Source: Kushneria phyllosphaerae (lineage in GTDB: Bacteria > Pseudomonadota > Gammaproteobacteria > Pseudomonadales > Halomonadaceae). Taken from it: 64,000 nucleotides of DNA. Shown here piece by piece: positions 35,814-46,980 of the stretch (the first letter of the stretch is position 1; each line of letters begins with the position of its first letter). Where the stretch lies: positions 620,001 through 684,000 of the forward strand of contig NZ_ONZI01000001.1 in assembly GCF_900312995.1 (NCBI RefSeq). The letters run 5' to 3'. The notes below the pieces were generated by a model, which worked only from the letters and a program-made list of their open reading frames with translations, was not told the origin of the DNA and did not search any database. The translations under genes and the position numbers were made by a program.

Positions 35814-36743
35814 CTATGACGGCCGGGCATGCTCGGGCAGCGAATAGCGCCGGCTTGAGCGGCCGGCCTTCACCACCTGGCCCGGCACCTCATGGCCCAC
35901 CAGACCAGACAGGGTTGCCGATACGTCCAACAGGGCATCAAGATCCACTCCGGTATCGACGCCCATCTCCTCGAACATGTGAACCAGGTCCTCGGTGCAG
36001 ACGTTGCCGCTGGCCCCGGGCGCGAACGGGCAGCCGCCCAGTCCGCCCAGTGCCGCGTCAAAGCGGATGACCCCGGCCTGCCAGGCCGAGAGGGCATTGG
36101 CAAGGCCCATGCCGCGAGTGTTGTGGACATGCAGGGTCAGCGCCAGCTCGGGCCAGCGGGTAAGGACCTGCTCACACAGTGCCCTGACCTGCATCGGGTT
36201 GGCCATGCCAGTGGTATCGCAAAGAGACACGCCGCCAATGCCCAGTGCCGTCAGCCGCTCTACAATGTCGATCACCCGTGAGGCGGGCACCTCGCCGTCA
36301 AACGGACAGCCAAAGGCGGTCGAGATCGAGGCATTGATGAACACCTCATGGCCACGCGCCTGCTCGATGATGGCGGGAAAGCGCTCAAGCGACTGCCAGG
36401 GCGTCATGCGCAGATTCGCCAGACCATGCCCGTCACTGGCCGACATGACCAGATTGAGTTCATCGGCACCGGCCGCCAGGGCCCGCTCGGCGCCGCGCTC
36501 GTTGGGCACCAGCGCGACGTAATCCACGTCTTCGTGGCGGGTAATCCCGGCCATCACCTCACCGGCATCGGCCAGACTGGGAATCGCCCTGGGCGAGGTA
36601 AACGAGGTGGCCTCGATTTTCGTCACACCCGTGTGGGAGAGGGCATCGATCAGCGCAATTTTTTCAAGCGTGGGCACGAAGCGTGCCTCGATCTGCAGGC
36701 CATCTCGCGGGGCGACTTCCTGAATATAAACGCGCTGACTCAT
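35814..36743 (-). CDS. Hydroxymethylglutaryl-CoA lyase
   Basis: 309 residues from ATG 36743 (MSQRVYIQEVAPRDG), one base after the CoA-transferase stop. DRE-TIM metallolyase motifs: EVAPRDGLQIE, the signature GGLGGCPFAPGASGNVCTED with the catalytic Cys, and HVHNTRGMGLANAL (metal ligands). It splits HMG-CoA into acetoacetate and acetyl-CoA. Neighbouring a CaiB-type transferase rather than leucine-degradation genes, it probably acts on an exogenous acid activated by that enzyme. Confidence 0.92.
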   Translation of the reverse strand: MSQRVYIQEVAPRDGLQIEARFVPTLEKIALIDALSHTGVTKIEATSFTSPRAIPSLADAGEVMAGITRHEDVDYVALVPNERGAERALAAGADELNLVMSASDGHGLANLRMTPWQSLERFPAIIEQARGHEVFINASISTAFGCPFDGEVPASRVIDIVERLTALGIGGVSLCDTTGMANPMQVRALCEQVLTRWPELALTLHVHNTRGMGLANALSAWQAGVIRFDAALGGLGGCPFAPGASGNVCTEDLVHMFEEMGVDTGVDLDALLDVSATLSGLVGHEVPGQVVKAGRSSRRYSLPEHARPS

Positions 36744-36744
36744 G

Positions 36745-38007
36745 TCACTCTCCTTGCTTGTGCTGTGGCACTGACTGCTCGGTGTCATACAGCACGCCAC
36801 GCTCGAACAGCGCCTGCTGGGTGTCGGCATCGATGCCCAGCTCGTTTAGCACATCACGCGTATGCTGGCCCAGCCGCGGGCCGCCGCCCTCGATGCGCCC
36901 CGGCGTGCGGCTGAGTTTGGGCATCACGCCCGGCACCTTCAGCTGACGACCTTCGGCGGTAATGATGGTCTGGATCATCTCACGGGCCTGATAGTGCGGG
37001 TCATTGACGATATCGCGTGCGGTATAGGGAAAGCCCACCGGCACGCCGACAGCGTCCAGCGTGCTCAGCACGTGCTCGCGATCATGGCGTGATGTCCAGT
37101 CGGCAATGGCGCCATCAATGCGCTCGGCGTGGCGCGAGCGACCATCGTTATGCGCAAGCTCGGGGTCGTCAGCCAGATCAAAACGCTCAATGGCCTGCAT
37201 CAGCCGTCGATAGATGCTGTCACCGTTACCGGCAATCAGGACATGCTCGCCCCCCAGGCACGGGTAGGCATTGGATGGCGTGATGCCGGGCAAGGCGCTG
37301 CCGCTGGGTTCACGGATCACATCGGCGCTATCGTATTCGGGAATCAGGCTTTCCATCATGGCAAATACCGATTCATACAGCGCAACATCAATGTACTGTC
37401 CCTGGCCGCTTTTGTGGCGCTCCTGCAGGGCCAAAAGCGCTCCGATCACGCCGTAGAGTGCCGACAGCGAATCGCCGAGGCTCACCCCCACACGCACCGA
37501 GCGCTCACCGGGATGCCCGGAGAGATAGCGCAGGCCGCCCATGGCTTCCCCGATCACGCCAAAACCGGGGCGGTCGCGGTAGGGCCCCGTCTGGCCGTAG
37601 CCGGAGATGCGCACCATGATCAGGCCCGGATTGGCAGCACTCAGTGCCTCCCAGCCCAGTCCCCACTTCTCGAGCGTGCCGGGGCGGAAGTTTTCCACCA
37701 CGATATCGGCTTCAAGCGCCAGCCGGCGCACAATTTCCTGGCCCTCCTCGCTTCTCAGATCAAGAGAGAGCGAGCGCTTGTTGCGGGTCTGAATGTGCCA
37801 CCACAGCGAGGTGCCTTCCTCGACAATACGCCAGCGCCGCAGCGGGTCACCGGTGCCGGGTGGCTCAACCTTGATCACATCGGCGCCGAATTCGCCGAGC
37901 AGCTTGGTGGCAAACGGGCCGGCAATCAGCTGGCCCAGCTCCAGTACCTTCAGACCAGTCAGGGCCTGGGGCTGTTCGGTAGTAGAGGTGGCATCATGGG
38001 CTGTCAT
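36745..38007 (-). CDS. CaiB/BaiF (class III) CoA-transferase
   Basis: 420 residues from ATG 38007 (MTAHDATST), with GGGAG upstream; longer in-frame starts exist at 38028 and 38100. Motifs: LELGQLIAGPFATKLLGEFG, GADVIKVEPPGTGDPLRRWR, RNKRSLSLDL and GVSLGDSLSALYG, where the Asp is the expected catalytic residue. It moves CoA from succinyl-CoA or another donor to a carboxylic acid. Coupled with HMG-CoA lyase, the human enzyme SUGCT being a relative that uses glutarate and hydroxymethylglutarate, it may activate 3-hydroxy-3-methylglutarate (inference). Confidence 0.9.
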   Translation of the reverse strand: MTAHDATSTTEQPQALTGLKVLELGQLIAGPFATKLLGEFGADVIKVEPPGTGDPLRRWRIVEEGTSLWWHIQTRNKRSLSLDLRSEEGQEIVRRLALEADIVVENFRPGTLEKWGLGWEALSAANPGLIMVRISGYGQTGPYRDRPGFGVIGEAMGGLRYLSGHPGERSVRVGVSLGDSLSALYGVIGALLALQERHKSGQGQYIDVALYESVFAMMESLIPEYDSADVIREPSGSALPGITPSNAYPCLGGEHVLIAGNGDSIYRRLMQAIERFDLADDPELAHNDGRSRHAERIDGAIADWTSRHDREHVLSTLDAVGVPVGFPYTARDIVNDPHYQAREMIQTIITAEGRQLKVPGVMPKLSRTPGRIEGGGPRLGQHTRDVLNELGIDADTQQALFERGVLYDTEQSVPQHKQGE

Positions 38008-38117
38008 GGGGTGTCCGCTCCCGGGCATGGTGATGACCGTGAGGATGGCCGAGCGGCCCTCGGCGTCACAATTGGGGTTTGACCAAGGCAGCGTTCGCAA
38101 CCGACGAAGACAATGTT

Positions 38118-38140
38118 AGTCTGGTAAATATGGTCAGACT
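38118..38140. promoter_or_regulatory. LysR-type dyad between CoA-transferase and LysR genes
   Basis: AGTCTG-N11-CAGACT, a perfect interrupted dyad of LysR-box shape, 26 bases before the regulator start in the divergent promoter region. Confidence 0.5.
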
Positions 38141-38165
38141 GTCAGGCCGACCGAGCGGAGCCCCC

Positions 38166-39092
38166 ATGAAGCGTCTTGATTTTGTCACCCTGCGCCTTTT
38201 CGTGGCGATTGCCGACGAGCGCAGTCTGACCCGTGCGGCGCGCCGCGAGCATCTGGCACTGGCCGCGGTCAGCAAACGCATCAGTGATCTGGAAAACCAG
38301 ATCGGCATTTCGCTGCTCTATCGCCGTCCGCGAGGGATCGAGCTGACGCCGGCAGGTCATGCCTTTTTGCATCACGCCCGCCTGATGCTTGAAGGGCTTG
38401 CGCGTCTTGACGCCGACATGAGCGAATACAGCGTCGGCATCAAGGGCCATATCCGCCTGCATGCCAACACCTCGTCGGTGATCGAGTTCCTGCCGGATGA
38501 TCTGGGCGATTTCATGAACCGCTTCCCGCAGATCCGCATCGACATGAAGGAACGGCTGAGCCATGAAATCGTGACTGCCGTGCGTGACGGTCTGGCCGAC
38601 ATCGGCCTCTATGCCGGTCACGTGCCGGCCGAGGGACTGGATGCCCGGCTTTGGCGCTGCGACCGGCTGGTGCTGGTCGTGCCGCAGCAGCATCCGCTGG
38701 CGGAAATGCCGGCAGTGGCGCTTGAACAGGCGCTCGATAACGACTTTATCGGCCTTGAGCAGGACGCTTCGTTGCAGGCGCTGTTGCAGGACGGGGCACG
38801 CCGCTTTGATCGACCGTTGCGCATGCGCATTCAGGTACGAAGCTTTGAAGGCATCTGTCGCATGATCGATCGTGGCATGGGCATCGGCGTATTGCCCTGT
38901 CGGGCGGTCGAGGCCGAGCGCCTCGGGCTTCGTCTGGCCACGGTGCCCTTGATCGATGGCTGGGCCCTGCGCGAGCTGCACCTGGTCATGCGCGACTACC
39001 ACGGCCTGGCGGTGCCTGCCCGCCAGCTGGTGGATCATCTGCTGCGCTGTGGCGAGCGTGACCGCCATGCCGAGTTATCGGCTCAGGCGTAG
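38166..39092 (+). CDS. LysR-family transcriptional regulator
   Basis: 308 residues from ATG 38166 (MKRLDFVTLRLF). Helix-turn-helix: SLTRAARREHLALAAVSKRI around residues 20-39, then ELTPAGHAFLHHAR and the effector-binding domain. It is divergent from the CoA-transferase/HMG-CoA lyase operon and upstream of a sodium symporter, so it is the probable local regulator of both. The dyad at 38118-38140 is a likely binding site. Confidence 0.88.
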   Translation: MKRLDFVTLRLFVAIADERSLTRAARREHLALAAVSKRISDLENQIGISLLYRRPRGIELTPAGHAFLHHARLMLEGLARLDADMSEYSVGIKGHIRLHANTSSVIEFLPDDLGDFMNRFPQIRIDMKERLSHEIVTAVRDGLADIGLYAGHVPAEGLDARLWRCDRLVLVVPQQHPLAEMPAVALEQALDNDFIGLEQDASLQALLQDGARRFDRPLRMRIQVRSFEGICRMIDRGMGIGVLPCRAVEAERLGLRLATVPLIDGWALRELHLVMRDYHGLAVPARQLVDHLLRCGERDRHAELSAQA

Positions 39093-39244
39093 CCGAGCCT
39101 GCGACCAACGTCCTGGTGCTTCGTCACTGGCGAAGCCGCGCTTGTTCAATGATCAATATTCAGCCCTGGTGAGCGCTCGATAGAGTCCCTCCTGGACCCT
39201 GTCCGTCGCGCTCGCGACGGTATTACTGCCCGGGAGATCGTTTC

Positions 39245-39481
39245 ATGAAACCCAGAATGTCCGAGCCCGTTCGAAAGCGCCGTGTCTGGATCGGCTTTGT
39301 CGTGCTCTTTGTGCTCATCAACCCCTGGTACTTTGCCAGTGACGCCGGCTCGACGCTGGTGCTGGGCATTCCGGTGTGGGCGCTGACCGTTCTGGGGGCA
39401 TCACTTCTGCTGTCAATCTTCATCACCTGGACGATCAAAACCCAGTGGCAGACCGACAGTGACGAGCTCTACGGCGGTTGA
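39245..39481 (+). CDS. DUF3311-type small membrane protein, partner of SSS symporter
   Basis: 78 residues with two membrane segments (IGFVVLFVLINPWYFA and WALTVLGASLLLSIFITW), charged ends and a GGGAG ribosome site. Small proteins of this kind regularly precede SSS symporters, as YhdT precedes PanF in E. coli. The symporter gene follows after 92 bases. A short GC-rich palindrome (CCGTCGCG-CT-CGCGACGG) lies just upstream, near 39208-39225. Confidence 0.8.
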   Translation: MKPRMSEPVRKRRVWIGFVVLFVLINPWYFASDAGSTLVLGIPVWALTVLGASLLLSIFITWTIKTQWQTDSDELYGG

Positions 39482-39573
39482 AAGGAAGGCGGCTGTGGAA
39501 CAGAGGGCGGCAAGGGAAAAGAGAGCGGCAATCAACACAGCAGCGGCGCCCGCCGTGACGAGGAGGCGTAATC

Positions 39574-41076
39574 ATGGAAGTTGAACTGGCGTTCAGCGGC
39601 TGGTCGGGTATCTTCGTGCTCGCCCTTTACGGCGCCCTGATGCTGGGGGTGGGCGTGTTTGCCTATCTGCGCAATCGGGGCATGCGTGAAAGCCTGGATG
39701 AGTATTACCTGGGCGGGCGCGGCCTTGGGGTGATGGTGCTCTTTTTCACCTTCTTTGCTACCCAGTACAGCGGCAATACCGTCATCGGTTATCCGCCGAC
39801 GGCGTATCGCATGGGCTATCAGTATCTGGTCTCGGTGCCGTTTTTCATCATGATCATCATGGTGTATCTCTTCTTCGCGCCACGCCTTTATGCGCTGGGA
39901 CGGCGCTTTTCACTGCTCACGCCGGTGGACTGGATCGAGCTGCGCTTTCGCTCCAAAAGTGTCTCGATTCTGGCGGCCATTTTGATGCTCTATGGCTTGG
40001 CCAACTATCTGCTCGAGCAGTTCGTGGCGATCGGGCAGGGCGTGTCGGGCCTGACCGGCGGCACCATTCCCTATCAGGTCGGCGTGATCTTTTTCATTGT
40101 CATCATGGTGGCCTACAGCTGGCTGGGCGGCATGCGCTCGGTGGCCTATACCGACACCATTCAGGGCATCGCGCTGCTGTTTGGGGTGTTCACGCTGCTG
40201 ATCGGCTCGCTGTACTACTTTGGCGGTCTGCCGTCGGCGGCGGCGTACATGCAGGCCAATGCACCCGAGAAGCTCAACCCGCCTGACGCGGCAGGCCTGA
40301 CCCGCTGGTTCAGCCTGCTGGTGCTGGTGGGCATCGGTGCCGCGATCTATCCACACGCCGTGCAGCGCATCTTCTCGGCCAAAAGCGAGGCCACGCTCAA
40401 GCGCTCGTTTATTCGCATGGCCTACATGCCGTTTCTGACGGCAGGCGTGGTATTCATGGTCGGCATCATTGGCATCGCGGCCTTCCCGGGGCTCTCCACG
40501 GCGAACTCCGAGCAGCTGGTCGGCATCATGGCCAATGCGCTGGCTAACCAGAACACGTTCTTTTACTGGGCGATGGTGCTGCTGTTTGGCGGCGTGATCG
40601 CTGCCATCGTGTCGACGGCCGACTCGGTGCTTTTGACGTTTTCCTCGATCATTTCCAACGATCTGTACGGGCGCTATATCAAGCCCGATGCCAGTGAGTA
40701 TCAAAAGGTGCTGGCCGGCAAGCTGGTGGGGCTGGCGGCGGTGGCCATTCTGATCGTGATTGCCTGGTATCCGCCGGCCACGCTCTACCAGATTTTCGTG
40801 CTCAAGTTCGAGGTGCTCATCCAGGTCGCACCGGCGCTGATTCTGGGCCTTTACTGGACCCGCCTGAACGCCCGCGCCGTGTTTATCGGCATGCTGGCCG
40901 GTGCCGTCATGGCCGGTGTGTTCACTTTCATGGGCTATCGACCGCTGGGCATCTACAGCGGGCTCTGGGGCCTTGTGCTCAATACCGGTATCTGTGTGGT
41001 CGGCACGCTTTTAGCGGGTGCCGGCACAGCAGAGCGCGAGCATGCTCGCGAGGTGATCGGCTTTCGATACGGTTAA
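39574..41076 (+). CDS. Sodium:solute symporter (SSS family)
   Basis: 500 residues, about 13 membrane segments. Family features: DEYYLGGRGLGVMVLFFTFF with ATQYSGNTVIGYPP, and AAIVSTADSVLLTFSSIISN, the region around sodium site 2. It is related to the pantothenate/organic-acid branch. Together with the DUF3311 subunit and the neighbouring CoA-transferase/HMG-CoA lyase operon it probably imports the acid which that operon degrades (inference). Confidence 0.9.
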   Translation: MEVELAFSGWSGIFVLALYGALMLGVGVFAYLRNRGMRESLDEYYLGGRGLGVMVLFFTFFATQYSGNTVIGYPPTAYRMGYQYLVSVPFFIMIIMVYLFFAPRLYALGRRFSLLTPVDWIELRFRSKSVSILAAILMLYGLANYLLEQFVAIGQGVSGLTGGTIPYQVGVIFFIVIMVAYSWLGGMRSVAYTDTIQGIALLFGVFTLLIGSLYYFGGLPSAAAYMQANAPEKLNPPDAAGLTRWFSLLVLVGIGAAIYPHAVQRIFSAKSEATLKRSFIRMAYMPFLTAGVVFMVGIIGIAAFPGLSTANSEQLVGIMANALANQNTFFYWAMVLLFGGVIAAIVSTADSVLLTFSSIISNDLYGRYIKPDASEYQKVLAGKLVGLAAVAILIVIAWYPPATLYQIFVLKFEVLIQVAPALILGLYWTRLNARAVFIGMLAGAVMAGVFTFMGYRPLGIYSGLWGLVLNTGICVVGTLLAGAGTAEREHAREVIGFRYG

Positions 41077-41097
41077 AAGAGACCGACGGCATTAAAA

Positions 41098-41133
41098 AAA
41101 CGGGCAGGCCGGTAATCACCGGTCTGCCCGTTT
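41098..41133. terminator. Long bidirectional terminator between SSS and GNAT genes
   Basis: 16-base stem, AAACGGGCAGGCCGGT / ACCGGTCTGCCCGTTT with one G-T wobble and loop AATC; preceded by A-run and followed by TTT. Confidence 0.85.
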
Positions 41134-41135
41134 GA

Positions 41136-41151
41136 TGTTTCATGTGAAACA
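41136..41151. promoter_or_regulatory. Degenerate parS-like site (one central mismatch)
   Basis: TGTTTCATGTGAAACA; outer half-sites are perfect but the core is CATGTG instead of CACGTG. Located between a terminator and the GNAT gene in a convergent gap. Confidence 0.55.
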
Positions 41152-41172
41152 TCCCTGCCTGATGACTCAGGC

Positions 41173-41715
41173 TCAGTTCAGCGTTTTTTCCAGTACCGCA
41201 AAGCGCAGATCATCACGCTTTGGCGTGCCAAAGCGCGCGTCACCGTAGGGGAAGGGCTGATACTCGCCGGTGCGGTGATAGCCGCGGCGCTCATACCAGG
41301 CGATCAATTCCAGACGCACATCGATCACCGTCATGCGCAGTCGTTCAAGGCCCAGTTCTTCATGGGTCATTCGTTCGGCCTCAGCCAGCATGGCCTGACC
41401 GATGCCATGGCCCTGCAGCCAGGGACGTACGGCAAACATGCCGAAATAGCCGGCATTGCCATCGCGCGCCACGTGAGCACAGGCGACCATTTCGTGGGTA
41501 CTGTCCCCCGGGCGCTCGGCGATGATGACATGGCTGTCAGGACGCTCGATGTCGGCGCGCAGCACTGCCGGTGCGATCCGTTCGCCATCGAGCAGGTCGG
41601 CTTCGGTGGTCCAGCCGCTGCGGCTGGACTCGCCCCGATAGGCTGACGTCACAAGACTTGTCAGCGCCGCCACATCGTCAGAGGTGGCCCGGCGAAACCG
41701 GATGGTGCTGCTCAT
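41173..41715 (-). CDS. GNAT-family N-acetyltransferase
   Basis: 180 residues. The acetyl-CoA binding motif A is FAVRPWLQGHGIGQAMLAEA and the C-terminal part ELIAWYERRGYHRTGEYQPF is typical. Substrate unknown. The start overlaps the glyS stop by 4 bases (ATGA), so it is cotranscribed downstream of glyQS. Confidence 0.87.
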   Translation of the reverse strand: MSSTIRFRRATSDDVAALTSLVTSAYRGESSRSGWTTEADLLDGERIAPAVLRADIERPDSHVIIAERPGDSTHEMVACAHVARDGNAGYFGMFAVRPWLQGHGIGQAMLAEAERMTHEELGLERLRMTVIDVRLELIAWYERRGYHRTGEYQPFPYGDARFGTPKRDDLRFAVLEKTLN

Positions 41716-43825
41716 GACTGGCCCAGCAGGGCAATATCGGCAACCGCCAGGAAAAGTCCCTGAAGACCGGCCAGCAGGGCCAGACGATTGCGCCTGAGCG
41801 CCTCGTCATCACTCATCACCATGACCTGATCAAAAAACGCATCCACCGGCGCCTTGAGCTCGGCCAGTGCATCCAGCGCACTGGCATAGTCGCGCTGGGC
41901 GATCAGCGGTGCGGTCTCCTCACGCTTTCTCGATATGGCTTCAAACAGTGCCTTCTCGGCCGGTTCGGCAAGATGCGCTGCATCGGCTTCGGCCGGCACA
42001 TCGCCTGACTGCTTGGCCAGGATATTGGCGACACGCTTGTTGGCCGCGGCCAGCGCCTGAGCCTCCTCACGATGGGTGAAGGCGTGTACCGCGCGCAGAC
42101 GACGCTCGAAATCGAACGGATGGGTGACGGGGCGGGCACGCACCGCCAGATAGGTTTCGGCGCTCATGCCGGCTTCCAGCGCCCAGGCACGGAAGCGGTC
42201 GAGCATGTAGTCCTGCACCTCATCGACCAGTGCCGTCACGTCAGTGATGCTGTCGTGCTGGCCGGCGGCCACGGTGAGAAGCTCGCGCAGGTCGAGATCC
42301 AGCTCGGCCCCCACCATGATGCTGAGCACGCCGATGGCGGCGCGACGCAGGGCAAAGGGGTCGCGCGTACCGGTCGGGCGCTGACCGATGGCGAAGATCC
42401 CGGTCAGGGTATCCAGACGGTCGGCAATAGCCAGTGCCTGCCCGGTCGGTGCCGAAGGAATCTCGTCACCGGCAAAGCGGGGAAGGTACTGCTGATAGAT
42501 GGCGCTGGCGACGGCCTCGTTTTCGCCATCAAAGCGCGCGTAGTAGGCGCCCATGATGCCCTGAAGCTCCGGGAACTCGAGGACCATCTCGGTGACCAGA
42601 TCGCACTTGGCAAGCCGGGCCGCCCGGGCGGCCTGATCGCCGCTGCCGCCCAGGCTGTCGGCGATGGTGCGTGACAGTACTTCCACGCGCGCACTCTTGT
42701 CGGCCAGCGTTCCCAGCTTTTGCTGAAAGACCACGCTTTCAAGCGATTTGATGCGCGCGGCCAGCGGGCTTTTGCGATCGGTTTCGAAGAAAAACGCGGC
42801 ATCGGCCAGGCGCGGGCGAATGACGCGCTCGTTACCCTCAATCACCTGACGCGGGTCGCGGCTTTCGATGTTGCTGACGGTGATAAATGCCGGGATCAGG
42901 TTGTCCTGCTCATCGAGCAGGTGGAAGTACTTCTGGTTGGCCTTCATCGACGAGATCAGACATTCGGCCGGCACTTCGAGAAAGCGCTCGTCAAAGCGTC
43001 CGGTCAGTGCCACCGGCCACTCAACAAGCCCGGTCACCTCATCAAGCAGGGTGCCCTCGATCACGGCGGTCGCGCCAAGCGTTCGCGCCTGTTCGCGCAC
43101 CTGTTCGACGATCAGGCTGCGACGCCTGACCATGTCGACGATGACGTACCCGGGCGTTTCAAGCTTTTCGACATACTCGTCGGCATGGGAAAGCTCGATG
43201 GGCTGGTTGTAATGAAAGCGGTGGCCGCGGGTCGTGCGACCCGACTTGAGCCCCAGCAGTTCACAGGGAACGACCTCATCACCATAGAGCATGACCAGCC
43301 AGTGGACCGGGCGCGAGAATTCCACTCGCGAAGCACCCCAGCGCATGCGCTTGGGCACCGGCAGGGCATCCACGGCACGACGCACGATCTCGGGCAGCAG
43401 CGCCGTGGTAGCCTCGCCCGGCTGGGTATAGCGATGGCCAAGGCGCTCGCCCTTGTCGGTATCAAGTCGCGAAAGCTGGCTGACGTCGAGACCCAGCGAG
43501 CCTGCAAACCCCTGGGCGGCCTTCGTCGGGTTGCCTTCCTTGTCAAACGCCGCCGCCACGGCCGGACCGAGACGCTCGATCTGCTGGTCGGGCTGATATT
43601 CGGCCAGGCGGGTGATGCTGACGGCCAGACGGCGCGGGGTGGCCAGCGGCAGCACTTCGCCGTACTGGACGCCGGCATCAGACAGGGCGTTTTTGACGCC
43701 GAGGGCCAGCGCGTCGACCAGCTCGGCCAGTGCGCCTGGCGGCAGCTCTTCGCAGCCCAGTTCGATCAGAAGCGTGCGCGTGGGTGCCGCAGCGTTGTTG
43801 GAGGCCATCGTGTTGTCAAAAGCCA

Positions 43826-43826
<1 letters not shown>
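41712..43826 (-). CDS. glyS: Glycine-tRNA ligase beta subunit
   Basis: 704 residues, normal for GlyS (~690). The start LLIELGCEELPPGAL is the family N-terminus, and MRWGASRVEFSRPVHWLVML and FFFETDRKSPLAARI are further hallmarks; the C-terminal part is the anticodon-binding-like domain. Forms the alpha2beta2 enzyme with GlyQ. The first ATG (43826) overlaps the glyQ stop by one base, which supports this start over the second ATG at codon 7. Confidence 0.96.
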
Positions 43827-44788
<962 letters not shown>

Positions 44789-44992
44789 CGGGGAACCACC
44801 GTTGGCCCATGAATTCAATAGCCCACAAGTATACAATCAGCGCCATGCGGGTTATAGGGCTGCGTCGATTCGACGGTGTCCATGCCATGGCAGATGCGCC
44901 GGATATCCTGTCTCTGGAGGGCTACGCTTGTCACGAGTCGACAGGCGCCTTCGGCGTCGCTGCCTTTTGAATTCAATGCAGGAGTACGTTTC

Positions 44993-45952
44993 ATGATCGT
45001 CGTTACCGGCGGTGCCGGCTTTATTGGCGCCAATCTGGTCAAGGCACTCAATGCACGCGGTCGCGAGGATATTGTTGTCGTTGACGACATGACCGAGGGC
45101 ACAAAATTTCGCAATCTGGCCGACTGCCAGATTCAGGACTATCTCGACAAGGATGACTTCCTTGAGCGGGTCCGACGCGACGCCCGACTGCCGCGCATCG
45201 ACGCGATCTTCCACGAAGGGGCCTGTTCGGCCACCACCGAGTGGAACGGCAAATACATGCTGGAGAACAACTTCGAGTACTCGAAGGTGCTGCTCGATTA
45301 CTGTCAGACGCATCAGATTCCCTTCCTCTATGCCTCTTCTGCCGCGACCTACGGCGGCAGCGAGGTCTTTGTCGAGGCCCGCGAGCACGAAAAGCCGCTC
45401 AACGTGTACGGCTATTCCAAGCTGCTCTTTGATCAGTACGTGCGCGCCCGCTGGGACCAGCTGACCACTCAGGTGGTGGGCTTTCGCTACTTCAACGTCT
45501 ACGGGCCGCGCGAGCAGCACAAGGGGTCGATGGCAAGCGTTGCCTGGCATCACTACATCCAGGTCATGAACGGCGAAAACCCGAAGCTTTTCGGGGCGTA
45601 TGACGGCTATGAGGCCGGCATGCAGAGCCGGGATTTCATTCATGTCGATGACGTGGTGGATGTGAACCTGTGGTTTCTCGACCACCCGGATCAATCCGGC
45701 ATCTTCAACCTGGGCACCGGGCGCGCCGAGTCCTTCAAGACGATTGCCGAGACGGTGATCGAGATGACCGGACGCGGCGAGATCGAATTCATCGACTTTC
45801 CCGAGCACCTCAAGGGGCGCTATCAGAGCTACACCTGCGCCGACATTTCGCGTCTGCGCAAGGCCGGCTATGACCGTGAGTTCCGCGGCCTGGCCCAGGG
45901 CGTTCAGGACTACATGCACGCGCTTGGTGTGACGGGGAACCGCGATTCGTGA
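44993..45952 (+). CDS. hldD: ADP-L-glycero-D-manno-heptose 6-epimerase
   Basis: 319 residues from ATG 44993, with GGAGT before it. NADP-binding Rossmann start [20 protein letters not shown], the SDR YxxxK as YGYSKLLFD, and [16 protein letters not shown] are HldD hallmarks. Last step of ADP-heptose synthesis for the LPS inner core. The stop overlaps the GTG start of waaF. Confidence 0.96.
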   Translation: MIVVTGGAGFIGANLVKALNARGREDIVVVDDMTEGTKFRNLADCQIQDYLDKDDFLERVRRDARLPRIDAIFHEGACSATTEWNGKYMLENNFEYSKVLLDYCQTHQIPFLYASSAATYGGSEVFVEAREHEKPLNVYGYSKLLFDQYVRARWDQLTTQVVGFRYFNVYGPREQHKGSMASVAWHHYIQVMNGENPKLFGAYDGYEAGMQSRDFIHVDDVVDVNLWFLDHPDQSGIFNLGTGRAESFKTIAETVIEMTGRGEIEFIDFPEHLKGRYQSYTCADISRLRKAGYDREFRGLAQGVQDYMHALGVTGNRDS

Positions 45953-46968
45953 GTGATTCGTTGCAACACAGTCCTCGCGGTGAGCGCATTCTGGTCGTCG
46001 GCCCCTCGTGGGTCGGCGATATGGTCATGGCGCAGAGTCTTTTTATCACGCTGAAAGCGCATGATCCTGACTGTGTGATTGATGTCATGGGGCCAAAGTG
46101 GTCAGCGCCAATGCTTGAGCGCATGCCGCAGGTGCGCCGGGCCATCGTGCTGGAAACCGGCCATGGCCAGACCGGCCTGCGCACGCGCTGGCGGCTGGGG
46201 CGTTCACTGAAAGGTGAATATGACCGGGCAATCGTGCTGCCACGTTCGCTCAAATCAGCGCTGGTGCCGTTTTTTGCCGGTATCCCCCGGCGGGTCGGTT
46301 TTACCGGCGAGCAGCGCTATGTGGTATTGACCGAGCGGCGCCGGCTCGACAAGGCCGTGCTGGACCAGACCGTCAAGCGTTTCGTGGCGCTGGGGCTGCC
46401 GGTGGAGGGGACTTCTGATGCGATCCCTGCGCCGCACCTGCAAGTAGACGCTGCGCGGCAGCAGACGCTTCGGGAGGCACATGGCCTCCATCAGACACTG
46501 ATTGCGATGATGCCCGGCGCCGAATACGGTCCGGCCAAGCAGTGGCCGCTGGCGTATTTTCGTCAGGTGGCCGAGGCGGTAACCCGCCACGGCTATCAGG
46601 TCATCGTGCTGGGTGGGCCAAAGGATACGGAGGCCGGAGAGGAGATCAGTCAGGGGCTCGAGGGCGTTTTCAATCTGTGTGGTCAGACCACGCTGACAGA
46701 TGCCGTCGACCTGCTGGGCGCCTGTGAACAGGCGGTGAGCAATGACTCCGGACTGATGCACGTGGCGGCGGCCGTGGGCACCCATATCCAGGCCATCTAC
46801 GGCTCCTCCACGCCCAACTACACGCCACCGTTGACGCAGGCCCGGGATATCCACTGGCTCAACCTGTCCTGTTCACCGTGCTTTGAACGCACCTGCCCGC
46901 TGGGGCATACGCGCTGTCTCAATGATCTCGAACCGGCACGGGTCATTGAGACGCTGGCCGTCGACTGA
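45949..46968 (+). CDS. waaF: ADP-heptose:LPS heptosyltransferase II
   Basis: 339 residues from a GTG start at 45949, overlapping the hldD stop by 4 bases. GT9 family motifs: [34 protein letters not shown] and [20 protein letters not shown]. Adds the second heptose to the LPS core at the inner face of the membrane. Confidence 0.94.
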   Translation: MSDSLQHSPRGERILVVGPSWVGDMVMAQSLFITLKAHDPDCVIDVMGPKWSAPMLERMPQVRRAIVLETGHGQTGLRTRWRLGRSLKGEYDRAIVLPRSLKSALVPFFAGIPRRVGFTGEQRYVVLTERRRLDKAVLDQTVKRFVALGLPVEGTSDAIPAPHLQVDAARQQTLREAHGLHQTLIAMMPGAEYGPAKQWPLAYFRQVAEAVTRHGYQVIVLGGPKDTEAGEEISQGLEGVFNLCGQTTLTDAVDLLGACEQAVSNDSGLMHVAAAVGTHIQAIYGSSTPNYTPPLTQARDIHWLNLSCSPCFERTCPLGHTRCLNDLEPARVIETLAVD

Positions 46969-46980
46969 TCAGGTCAGGCG

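Noticed and set aside
39205..39230. GC palindrome before the DUF3311 gene as terminator
   Set aside because: No T-run, and the expected LysR gene end is 110 bases away; left only as a remark.
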